Below are positions 6,602-12,155 of a stretch of 12,155 bases of DNA, piece after piece. The translations under genes and the position numbers were made by a program. The notes beneath the pieces were generated by a model. The model saw nothing but the letters and a program-made list of their open reading frames with translations, was not told the DNA's origin and did no database searches. This DNA is from Candidatus Bathyarchaeota archaeon. Lineage in GTDB: Archaea; Thermoproteota; Bathyarchaeia; Bathyarchaeales; Bathycorpusculaceae. The DNA lies in NCBI GenBank assembly GCA_018396615.1, contig JAGTQT010000036.1, positions 1-12,155 on the forward strand, given 5' to 3'. Position 1 is the stretch's first letter. Every line of letters starts with the position of its first letter.

Positions 6602-7474
6602 CTAGGGGTTTTCTGGCTTCTTTGCTTCCTCTGAAAAGCGGCTTAGGCAAGATGCTTCTGCATGTGCTTTCCTTAAAAGATCTTCTATGGTGTCCTTTGT
6701 AGGGATAGATGCGTTAAGAGATAATGCGAACGCCTCTTGAAAGGCAATTTGGATTAATGTTGACGTGTTCTCAGGTGTTGGATATGCTACAGCTAGCGAT
6801 AGTGCAAACGCTTCTGCATGTGCTTCTTCGATATTTTTCCTTGTTCCAGCGATATCGACTTGAAGCTGATTCTGAGATATTAACAGGCCGTCGTCATACA
6901 CTAGCCTCATTGACAAGCCGCTTTCCACGGGTTTGATCCCGAGTTTCGATAATACGCTGGCAAGCCTCTCATTGATCACATCGCCCTTCTTAGCTACCAA
7001 TGTATCCTTGCTTACCCATACGCTGCCGGATTCTATTCTGGTGGGCAGACCGACTGCGTTAAGCTGGCTGATTATCGGCCCTGGTGGCTGCCCTGTGTTG
7101 CCGGCTGGTACTATTACGTCGAAGGCTGCAATGTCGCCGGCTTTGGCTGTTGTTTTGACTTTTCCTTTCTCCAAAATGAGAGCTAATTCAAACGGGTTCA
7201 GGTTCGTGAGAAGAAAAATGTTCGAGCCTTCTAGGTGTTCCTTAAGTTTTTCTAAGCCTGGTTTTTCTTTGCAGTTTTCTAGGGCTTTTTTCATCAGTGT
7301 GTTCTTCACGACGCGCATGTAGACTTTGCCTGTGAGGTTCTTTTTGAAGGCTTGCAGCTGCGTAGCTCTGACCTTTTGTAGGCTTGCGATCCCGATGACT
7401 TTGTGCTGGGTCACCAGCTTCGCTATTTCTTCGACTTCGCTGTTTTTTTCTTGTAGGATTTGCTGGGATGGCAT
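6602..7474 (-). CDS. rpl10: large-subunit ribosomal stalk protein P0 (archaeal L10), lacking the acidic C-terminal tail
   Basis: P0 binds the GTPase-associated region of 23S rRNA next to L11 and carries dimers of P1. I place the start at ATG 7474 ('MPSQQILQEKNSEVEEI'), giving 290 residues. The open frame continues upstream into L1, but the conserved protein begins here, 14 bases after the L1 stop and behind 'GTGAA'. The rRNA-binding domain covers about 1-100 and residues 184-217 lead into the spine. Three P1-binding helical units repeat with an exact 26-residue period from 218, 244 and 270 ('AHAEAFALSL', 'AFQEAFALSL', 'AHAEASCLSR'). The protein then ends in 'EEAKKPENP'. The Glu-rich linker and 'GLGALFG'-type tail that archaeal P0 normally shares with P1 are absent, and no frame downstream restores them. 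Co-transcribed with L1. Confidence 0.92.
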   Translation of the reverse strand: MPSQQILQEKNSEVEEIAKLVTQHKVIGIASLQKVRATQLQAFKKNLTGKVYMRVVKNTLMKKALENCKEKPGLEKLKEHLEGSNIFLLTNLNPFELALILEKGKVKTTAKAGDIAAFDVIVPAGNTGQPPGPIISQLNAVGLPTRIESGSVWVSKDTLVAKKGDVINERLASVLSKLGIKPVESGLSMRLVYDDGLLISQNQLQVDIAGTRKNIEEAHAEAFALSLAVAYPTPENTSTLIQIAFQEAFALSLNASIPTKDTIEDLLRKAHAEASCLSRFSEEAKKPENP

Positions 7475-7488
7475 TTTTTCTTCACTTT

Positions 7489-8142
7489 TTATGGGATTAT
7501 CTTTACTGGCGCGCCCATGGCTGTCTTGAGGTAAATGTTTTTGATGTTTTTTATTCCTTTCTTTAGTTTTCCTTCCAAAACTCTTAGGACTGTCTGGATG
7601 TTTTCGACAATCTCTTCTTCTTTCATGCTTTCTTTTCCAATAGGGCATTGAACTATAGGCTGCGAGCGCATGCGTACTATAATTGTTTTCCGATGTTTTG
7701 TTATTAGGGACGCGATGTCTGCTGCTGGTGGAACAGGTATAGGCATTTTCCCTCTTGGGCCGAGAACGGGACCGAGGATTCGGCCTACCAGCGGCATCAA
7801 GGGGGCTTCAGCGATAAAAAAGTCGTAGCTGTTTGCGATTTTGCGGAGATCTCTCTTTTTTCCAGCTAGGCCGTCAAGTTCTGTTCTTTCAATGACAAGG
7901 TCGGCGTTTGCTCTTCGCGCCTTTAATGCTAGTTCACCTGATCCTATGACGCATATTTTGTTAGCTTTCTCTTGGACAAAGTGAGGCAGCTCTACAAGCT
8001 CTTGAAGCTTGCTTTCGGGTGATTTCATATCAATTTCTTTGAGGTTTAGAACCAGCTCTATTGATTGGTCGAATTTTCTTTTTTTCGATTTCTCCTTAAC
8101 TTCTTTGACCGCGTTGAGGAGCGCCTTTTGATCTAACGGCAT
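7489..8142 (-). CDS. rpl1: large-subunit ribosomal protein L1
   Basis: L1 forms the mobile stalk at the ribosomal E site and in archaea and bacteria commonly represses its own mRNA. The 217-residue length is normal for archaeal L1. 'RILGPVLGPRGKMP' (121-134) is the family signature and the protein closes with 'MGAPVKI'. I chose ATG 8142 because 'GAGG' lies 8 bases upstream and the protein then begins 'MPLDQKALLNAVKEVKEKSK'. The open frame reaches back to 8202, but that extension has no family similarity and spans an apparent promoter. L11 ends 56 bases upstream and P0 starts 14 bases downstream. Confidence 0.94.
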   Translation of the reverse strand: MPLDQKALLNAVKEVKEKSKKRKFDQSIELVLNLKEIDMKSPESKLQELVELPHFVQEKANKICVIGSGELALKARRANADLVIERTELDGLAGKKRDLRKIANSYDFFIAEAPLMPLVGRILGPVLGPRGKMPIPVPPAADIASLITKHRKTIIVRMRSQPIVQCPIGKESMKEEEIVENIQTVLRVLEGKLKKGIKNIKNIYLKTAMGAPVKIIP

Positions 8143-8178
8143 GTTGAGGGCCTCGTGCCATTGAGGAAATGTTGAGGG

Positions 8179-8188
8179 GTTATAAAAG
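8179..8188 (-). promoter_or_regulatory. internal promoter ahead of L1-P0
   Basis: On the minus strand the L11-L1 gap contains 'CTTTTATAAC', a very good match to an archaeal TATA box. It is centred about 41 bp upstream of the L1 ATG. Transcription would start near 8158, leaving a leader of about 15 bases that just includes the 'GAGG' Shine-Dalgarno element (8151-8154). This suggests that L1-P0 can be expressed independently of secE-nusG-L11. Confidence 0.55.
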
Positions 8189-8198
8189 TATTGTCTCA

Positions 8199-8690
8199 TC
8201 ACTCATTCTTAGCAAACATTTCGTCATACTTGCCTTGGTCAAGGTCTTTCTGCACTTCGCGTGGGTCTCTGTTATCCACAGTCACGCCCATGCTGACGCA
8301 ACTTCCAAGCACTTCTTTCGATGCACCTTTCAGAGTTTTTGCCAGAAGCTCAGCGCGCTTGATTTTAGCTATGCGAATGATCTGCTCAATTGAAAGATTG
8401 CCAACCTTTGCCGTATTAGGCGTGGCCGAGCCTTTTTCTATCTTCAGTTCGCTTACGATCAAGGCCGACGACGTAGGAGTGCCCACAGTAACTTCGAACT
8501 GTTTTGTGTCAGGGTCAACAGTGACTTTAACCGGAACCTTCATGCCCGCGTAGTCTTTGGTAACTTCGTTTATCTTGTTTACAATCATCATTACGTTTAC
8601 GCCCAAAGGTCCTAGCGCAGGCCCAAGCGGCGGACCAGCATTGGCTTGTCCTCCGCTGACAAGCAGTTCAACAACTTTTTTTTCAGGCAT
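8199..8690 (-). CDS. rpl11: large-subunit ribosomal protein L11
   Basis: L11 binds the GTPase-associated 23S rRNA region together with P0 and supports factor-dependent GTP hydrolysis. The 163 residues are a normal archaeal length. The N-terminal signature 'GPPLGPALGPLGVNV' (19-33) and the C-terminal RNA-binding domain with 'IAKIKRAELLAKTLKGA' (107-123) and 'GSCVSMGVTVD' (129-139) are intact. ATG 8690 is preferred: 'AGGTGA' lies 8 bases upstream and the family begins with a short 'M-x-EKKVVE' sequence. A GTG at 8702 overlaps that Shine-Dalgarno element and would also overlap the upstream gene. Only one base separates it from the stop of spt5/nusG, so the two are probably translationally coupled. 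Confidence 0.95.
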   Translation of the reverse strand: MPEKKVVELLVSGGQANAGPPLGPALGPLGVNVMMIVNKINEVTKDYAGMKVPVKVTVDPDTKQFEVTVGTPTSSALIVSELKIEKGSATPNTAKVGNLSIEQIIRIAKIKRAELLAKTLKGASKEVLGSCVSMGVTVDNRDPREVQKDLDQGKYDEMFAKNE

Positions 8691-8691
8691 C

Positions 8692-9180
8692 TCACTTTTC
8701 ACCTACTGTCTGTGTTCTGGCTTTTTCAACGAGTTTAACATAGTCTGAGTGAACCGTTATTGGGAGAGGAAAAGTTGCTTCCAGAAGCTCAAGGGTAACT
8801 TCTGCTTTCGACTTGTCGATGCGCGTTATTTTCGCGCGCATTCCCTTGAAAGGTCCGCCTGTAACTTCCACAATGTCTCCTTCGTTCAGTTCCTCGATCA
8901 CTGGCTTCTTTACAATGTATCTTTCAATTTCTGAAAAACTTACTATGCCAGGTATTCTGGAGCGGACGTGTTTTATTCCAGCTATGGCTTCTTCCACGAA
9001 ATGAGGTCCTTCGGCTTCCATGAAAACGTAGCCTCTTAAGGCCTCTGGCACTAGGATCGCTTTTACCCTTATCTTATTCATTTCAACTTTAGCGGCTACT
9101 AGCCTTGCTACGTTCTTTTCTTGTCCTGTTGTGGTTTTGACAGCAAAGATTTTCGTCAAGTGTTCTTCAGGTTTTTCCAA
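8692..9180 (-). CDS. spt5: transcription elongation factor Spt5 (archaeal NusG)
   Basis: Archaeal Spt5, with Spt4, clamps RNA polymerase on DNA and aids elongation. The 162 residues hold an NGN domain at about 9-90 ('KIFAVKTTTGQEKNVARL', 'EALRGYVFMEAEG') and one KOW domain at about 99-126 ('EGDIVEVTGGPFKGMRAKI'). The frame is open for 75 further codons upstream, but that stretch has no family similarity and lies over secE in another frame. I chose TTG 9180, which has 'AGAAGG' 8 bases upstream and lies 20 bases after the secE stop. TTG 9156 is an alternative giving 154 residues, nearer the usual length of about 150. The gene order secE-spt5-L11-L1-P0 is a conserved archaeal arrangement. Confidence 0.93.
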   Translation of the reverse strand: MEKPEEHLTKIFAVKTTTGQEKNVARLVAAKVEMNKIRVKAILVPEALRGYVFMEAEGPHFVEEAIAGIKHVRSRIPGIVSFSEIERYIVKKPVIEELNEGDIVEVTGGPFKGMRAKITRIDKSKAEVTLELLEATFPLPITVHSDYVKLVEKARTQTVGEK

Positions 9181-9200
9181 GGTTTTTTCCTTCTTAGAAC

Positions 9201-9377
9201 TTAGCTTGAGGCTGTTGTGATGACGGTGGAAAGCATTTTTATTATGTATCCAATAAGCCCGACTGCGCCTATGCCTAGAAAGCATATTTTTATCGAGAGC
9301 CATAGCTCGCTTTTTCCTGGTTTTATGGCTAGTTTTAGAGTTCTTACGCATTGGGAAAGGAATGATCGCAGACCCAT
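9201..9377 (-). CDS. secE: protein translocase subunit SecE (Sec61 gamma)
   Basis: SecE is the small clamp subunit of the SecYE translocon in the cell membrane. This 58-residue protein begins 'MGLRSFLSQCVRTLKLAIKP'. That amphipathic helix and the 'KP' turn before the membrane helix are typical of SecE. A single transmembrane helix follows at about 31-50 ('CFLGIGAVGLIGYIIKML'), with a short polar end. An in-frame TAA lies two codons upstream of ATG 9377, which fixes the start. There is no clear Shine-Dalgarno element, and the TATA box lies only about 35 bp upstream, so the mRNA may be leaderless or nearly so. Its position directly before spt5 is the canonical archaeal context. The gene is short and overlapped by an open frame extending from spt5, so automated calling could miss it. 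Confidence 0.9.
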   Translation of the reverse strand: MGLRSFLSQCVRTLKLAIKPGKSELWLSIKICFLGIGAVGLIGYIIKMLSTVITTASS

Positions 9378-9407
9378 GGTTTATCGTACACTCAGCTTTT
9401 TGCATCC

Positions 9408-9418
9408 GATATAAATAT
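9408..9418 (-). promoter_or_regulatory. TATA box for the secE-spt5-L11 operon
   Basis: On the minus strand the element reads 'ATATTTATATC', centred about 36 bp upstream of the secE ATG. The expected transcription start near 9385-9388 leaves a leader of fewer than about 12 bases. The 107-bp gap to the DTD2 stop (9378-9484) contains nothing else that I recognise. Confidence 0.55.
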
Positions 9419-9484
9419 TGCTGTATCGGAAGGCTTTCGGATAGATAACGGGGGCAGTTCTATTAACTTTTCTCTCTTTCCACG

Positions 9485-10309
9485 CTAGGCTTTCTTGAAA
9501 GCTAGACCTGCTTCATCAAGCATTTTGATCAGGGGCTGCTTGTTTTCGCCTTTAATTCCCTTCCAGTCCAAGATCGCGTATTCTACTGTTTCAAGTGTTC
9601 TTTCCACACAATATTTGAGTGTTTCAGAGTTGATCGCCGCAATGGCATGTTTTGGGATCATGTGGCCGAAAGCCGTTTCCTCTTCAAGCGCCATCCGTGT
9701 GAATTTACTGTTATAATGCTGTCCGCCTATACCTAGCACGGCTGATTGTGGATGCTGATTGAATTTTGAAGAAGTCTCTATTACGGCGTGGGCGACCACT
9801 TCCGCTGCTTTTGAATCATGCCACTGTGCAGGTGAGCTGCCCAGTTCAGCAAACATTGTTGGAGCATCTATAGATGGCCCATGATGAGTGCATTCATAGG
9901 AGACTTCGTAGGATAGCTGCTTTTCTTCTCTTAGCGTTGCCATGGTTTTCAAGGTAGTTTTCATGGCGTTTGCAGGCGAGATTGATACGCGTTTTTGGAT
10001 CCCTCCTAAAGTAGCGTTGGAGAGGTTGCCTGGCGTGTGGACTGAGAGTGTGGGTTTTCCGCTTAGGCTGCTGTGTCTTGAGATGAAGATGACTAGTTTG
10101 GGACTTGGAAAGAAGTTTAGTAAGTTTTGGGCTTGGACTGGTTCTTCGTTTATGGTTGCGAGTTTGATTTCTGTATTGTTGATTACGGCTTTGTAGATTG
10201 TGTTGTTTTGGTGTTTTTCATCTGTTTTGTCAAAGGGGTACAATTCAAGGATTTGTTTTTTAATGTTAAGTCCAGCTACGTCTTTGTTTGATGCCACGAT
10301 GAGGATCAT
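9485..10309 (-). CDS. dtdA: D-aminoacyl-tRNA deacylase, archaeal/plant type (DTD2)
   Basis: This cytosolic proofreading enzyme removes D-amino acids wrongly attached to tRNA. The 274-residue length is typical. Family motifs appear in order: 'SRHSS' (78-82), 'HTPGN' (91-95), 'YECTHHGPS' (138-146), 'GGQHYNSKFT' (195-204) and 'FGHMIPKHA' (214-222). The histidines among them are candidates for metal binding or catalysis. The start is ATG 10309, with 'AAGG' about 8 bases upstream. A TATA-like element at 10342-10349 gives it its own promoter. It lies just upstream of secE on the same strand, but the secE promoter in between suggests separate transcription. Confidence 0.92.
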   Translation of the reverse strand: MILIVASNKDVAGLNIKKQILELYPFDKTDEKHQNNTIYKAVINNTEIKLATINEEPVQAQNLLNFFPSPKLVIFISRHSSLSGKPTLSVHTPGNLSNATLGGIQKRVSISPANAMKTTLKTMATLREEKQLSYEVSYECTHHGPSIDAPTMFAELGSSPAQWHDSKAAEVVAHAVIETSSKFNQHPQSAVLGIGGQHYNSKFTRMALEEETAFGHMIPKHAIAAINSETLKYCVERTLETVEYAILDWKGIKGENKQPLIKMLDEAGLAFKKA

Positions 10310-10340
10310 TTTTTGTCCTTGATTTGTTTGTTAAGTGACT

Positions 10341-10350
10341 GATAAATAGC
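10341..10350 (-). promoter_or_regulatory. TATA box for DTD2
   Basis: On the minus strand 'GCTATTTATC' is centred about 36 bp upstream of the DTD2 ATG, predicting a leader of about 10-12 bases. The remaining part of the 207-bp gap up to 10516 contains the divergent carbamoyltransferase promoter and no recognisable gene. Confidence 0.4.
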
Positions 10351-10471
10351 ATTGATTTGTTATTGAGGTTGCTGCTTCAAAAAGGTAAGTTTCAGAGCTC
10401 GTAGAAGCCAACTCGTGTTGCTGCAAAAAGTGTTCAGGTTTGTGTTGCACATGTCAAGAGGTTTCGGGAAA

Positions 10472-10482
10472 GGTTTTATATG
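10472..10482 (+). promoter_or_regulatory. TATA box for the carbamoyltransferase gene
   Basis: 'GGTTTTATATG' is centred about 40 bp upstream of ATG 10517, predicting a start near 10502-10505. 'GTGAT' at 10506-10510 could act as the Shine-Dalgarno element, six bases before the ATG. Confidence 0.55.
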
Positions 10483-10516
10483 GTGAAAAGTGTAGGTTTG
10501 CTGAAGTGATAGAGCC

Positions 10517-11431
10517 ATGCATATGCTTAACTTTAAAGAGCTGTCGGGTCAGCAGCTTAACGAGATAATAGATAAGGGTATAGAAATCAAGAATAACCCT
10601 GAGAAGTATGAGAAGGAGTTAAGCGGGAAATCTTCGGCTTTGATTTTTCAAAAGACTTCTACGCGGACGCGGGTGGCATTTGAGGTGGCGATGACGCAGC
10701 TTGGCGGTCACGCCCTGTACATTGACTGGAGAACAACGAATTTTGGCATTGCAACGGTTGAAGATGAAACACGGTATCTTTCCCGCAATGTTGACTGCAT
10801 CATGGCTCGGCTGTTGCGCAACGCTGATCTGGTGAAGATGGCTGCGTCTTCGCGTGTTCCGGTGATTAATGGGTGTGACGAGAAGTATCATCCCAGCCAA
10901 GCTGTTGCTGACTTGATGATTATGAAGGAGAAGAAGGGTAGGTTGAAGGGGACTAGGCTGGTTTACATTGGGATCCATAACAATGTCTGTAACTCGCTTG
11001 TCGAGGGCTGCACAAAAACTGGTGTGAAGTTGACGACGGTTACGCCTCTGCATAATGAGCCTTCGCGTGACGAGGAACTGCTGGAGGCGGCTAGGAAAAC
11101 TGGGCTTTGGGAGACAACTTCAGACGTTAAAGCTGCCGTAAGAGACGCGGATTTTGTTTACACCGACACTTGGGTGGACATGGAGTTCTTCACGGATCCG
11201 AAGTTTGCTGTAGAAAAGGAGAAACGTGTAAAGCTGATGATGCCCTTCCAGGTTAACGACGAGCTCCTCAAAGGAAGCAGCGCCTACGTGATGCATGACA
11301 TGCCGATTCACCGCGGCTACGAAATCACCGGAGACGTCGTAGAAGGATCAAAATCCATCATATACGAGCAAGCAGAAAACAGACTCCACGCAGCAAAAAC
11401 AATACTGCTAAAGCTTCTAGAAAAATACTAA
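10517..11431 (+). CDS. argF: ornithine carbamoyltransferase-family protein with altered substrate loops
   Basis: The family transfers a carbamoyl group from carbamoyl phosphate to an amine. Ornithine carbamoyltransferase makes citrulline for arginine synthesis. In 304 residues (normal length) the carbamoyl-phosphate motif 'STRTR' (48-52) and 'HPSQAVADLM' (125-134) are intact. The ornithine-side motifs differ: 'GIHNN' (152-156) where 'GDGNN' is usual, 'TDTWVDM' (216-222) where the family has an SM pair, and 'HDMPIHRGYE' (260-269) in place of 'HCLPAHRGEE'. The substrate-binding Ser and Cys therefore both appear as Asp. It is most simply ArgF, but a carbamoyltransferase for another amine is possible. 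The family is certain; the symbol is tentative. ATG 10517 follows 'GTGAT'; ATG 10523 is an alternative. No arginine pathway neighbours are present. Confidence 0.82.
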   Translation: MHMLNFKELSGQQLNEIIDKGIEIKNNPEKYEKELSGKSSALIFQKTSTRTRVAFEVAMTQLGGHALYIDWRTTNFGIATVEDETRYLSRNVDCIMARLLRNADLVKMAASSRVPVINGCDEKYHPSQAVADLMIMKEKKGRLKGTRLVYIGIHNNVCNSLVEGCTKTGVKLTTVTPLHNEPSRDEELLEAARKTGLWETTSDVKAAVRDADFVYTDTWVDMEFFTDPKFAVEKEKRVKLMMPFQVNDELLKGSSAYVMHDMPIHRGYEITGDVVEGSKSIIYEQAENRLHAAKTILLKLLEKY

Positions 11432-11460
11432 GAAATGATAGGCTTTCAAGAAAACTCTAC

Positions 11461-11472
11461 CTATATATAAGG
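11461..11472. promoter_or_regulatory. TATA-like element between convergent genes
   Basis: 'CTATATATAAGG' lies in the 69-bp gap (11432-11500) between the convergent carbamoyltransferase and deacetylase genes. It reads as a TATA box in both directions but has no gene to serve on either strand. It may drive antisense transcription or may be chance AT-rich sequence. Confidence 0.3.
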
Positions 11473-11500
11473 GGCATCAACAACGCGGCAAGAAACAAAT

Positions 11501-12155
11501 TTACGCGGCTTTCTCCATCCCCCTTAAAATCTGGTCTATATCTCTCCCAACATTCTCACCAGAGTAACCACCCTCTAAAACAAAAAACGTCAACTTCCCC
11601 AAAGACCCAATCCTCCTCCCTATCTCAAAGTAACCCTCTTCCGTCAACCCAAGAGACGCCAAGTCGCCCACATGCGTGTCAAAACCCGCAGAAACCGCAA
11701 CAACCTCAAACCTGTCTAAGTCAATCCCGCTCAACGCCTTATCAAGCGTCTTCAGATAAACCTCATTCCCACAATCCGGAGGCAACGGAAAATTCAAACA
11801 ACCCAACTCAGAAACAAGCCCTGTACCAGGATAATTCGGATGCCTATGCAAAGAAACATACATAACCTCCTCGTCTCCAAGAAAAATCTCCTGCGTACCA
11901 TTCCCATGATGACCATCAATATCCAAAATCAAAGCAGACTTCCCCAAATACTTCACCGCCACCGCAACATTATTAAAATAACAGAACCCCCTCGTGTAAG
12001 CCCCTAAAGCCGCACCACTTCTCCCAGCATGATGACCAGGTGGTCTCATGATCGAGAAGCCGCCAACTTTTGCTGCCAGTATCGCTCCGCCTGCCGAAAG
12101 CCTTGCAAACTCGTATATATTATCATATGCAGGTGTATCTGGATCCTCCACCATA
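11501..12155 (-). CDS. histone deacetylase family protein (class-II-like), N-terminus outside window
   Basis: This is a zinc-dependent deacylase of the arginase/deacetylase fold, the family of histone deacetylases, acetoin utilisation protein AcuC and acetylpolyamine amidohydrolases. The last 217 residues are visible and contain nearly the whole active site. 'RPPGHHA' (37-43) gives the two catalytic histidines. 'LDIDGHHGNGTQ' (77-88) and 'SAGFDTH' (155-161) give the zinc ligands D80, H82 and D159. 'LEGGY' (193-197) gives the transition-state tyrosine. The 'HHGNG' form, with Asn instead of Asp, is typical of class II enzymes. The ATG at 12154 lies inside the domain, so probably 80-100 residues are missing beyond the right edge. 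The substrate may be acetylated protein lysine or a small acetylated amine; the sequence does not decide. Confidence 0.9.
   Translation of the reverse strand, partial: MVEDPDTPAYDNIYEFARLSAGGAILAAKVGGFSIMRPPGHHAGRSGAALGAYTRGFCYFNNVAVAVKYLGKSALILDIDGHHGNGTQEIFLGDEEVMYVSLHRHPNYPGTGLVSELGCLNFPLPPDCGNEVYLKTLDKALSGIDLDRFEVVAVSAGFDTHVGDLASLGLTEEGYFEIGRRIGSLGKLTFFVLEGGYSGENVGRDIDQILRGMEKAA

Noticed and set aside
7475..7648. 58-residue N-terminal extension of P0
   Set aside because: It overlaps the 3' end of L1 in another frame, is an artefact of an open frame, and the conserved P0 sequence begins at 7474 after an L1-P0 gap of normal size.
8143..8202. Longer L1 start at 8202
   Set aside because: The added 20 residues have no family match and would place the TATA-like element and the Shine-Dalgarno element inside the coding region.
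6724..8748. Plus-strand open frames opposite P0, L1 and L11
   Set aside because: They are shadows of conserved ribosomal protein genes. Compositions are biased as expected for antisense reading.
9181..9405. N-terminal 75-residue extension of Spt5/NusG
   Set aside because: It has no resemblance to the family, is rich in basic residues read from the wrong frame, and covers secE completely. A TTG with a Shine-Dalgarno element fits the known N-terminus.
1..12155. CRISPR arrays, insertion sequences, phage or defence genes
   Set aside because: No repeated units with spacers, transposase or integrase motifs, or terminal inverted repeats were found. The genes are core metabolism and translation.

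Overview
The window is archaeal chromosome. Evidence: ribosomal stalk proteins of the archaeal/eukaryotic P0 and P1 type, Sec61-gamma-like SecE beside Spt5/NusG, archaeal/plant-type D-aminoacyl-tRNA deacylase (DTD2), bifunctional phosphoglucose/phosphomannose isomerase, the archaeal SPOUT methyltransferase family, and TATA boxes of archaeal spacing ahead of most genes. Gene content and the cohesin/dockerin protein would suit a TACK-group lineage such as Bathyarchaeia, but that placement is inference. Nothing looks like a plasmid, phage or insertion sequence.

Layout. 1-450: C-terminal part of a DUF917-family protein (+). 549-1601: myo-inositol-1-phosphate synthase (+), convergent with 1606-2712 phosphoglucose/phosphomannose isomerase (-); both enzymes use glucose 6-phosphate. 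A 100-bp divergent promoter region leads to a SPOUT RNA methyltransferase (2813-3667, +), probably co-transcribed with a multi-pass membrane protein (3690-4757, +) that carries presenilin/signal-peptide-peptidase (A22) signatures. 4922-9377 is the translation/secretion cluster on the minus strand, read right to left: secE, spt5/nusG, L11, L1, P0, then P1/L12. P0 and P1, adjacent in many archaea, are separated here by an oppositely oriented secreted protein (5521-6540, +) combining a cohesin-like domain, an InlB-type repeat and a C-terminal dockerin. P0 ends without the usual acidic factor-binding tail at exactly this junction. 9485-10309 is DTD2 (-). 10517-11431 is an ornithine-carbamoyltransferase-family enzyme (+) with altered substrate-loop motifs. 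11501 to the right edge is a class-II-like histone deacetylase family protein (-), N-terminus outside the window.

How they work together. SecE, Spt5, L11, L1, P0 and P1 form a growth-linked block: translocon subunit, elongation factor, and GTPase-associated centre and stalk of the ribosome. L1-P0 appears to have an extra internal promoter and P1 its own promoter. The metabolic genes on either side are separate units. Five starts are not ATG (INO1, PGI/PMI, methyltransferase and Spt5 with TTG; the cohesin protein with GTG). Each is supported by a Shine-Dalgarno-like element. secE is only 58 codons and lies inside a long open frame that continues upstream from nusG, so it is easily missed.
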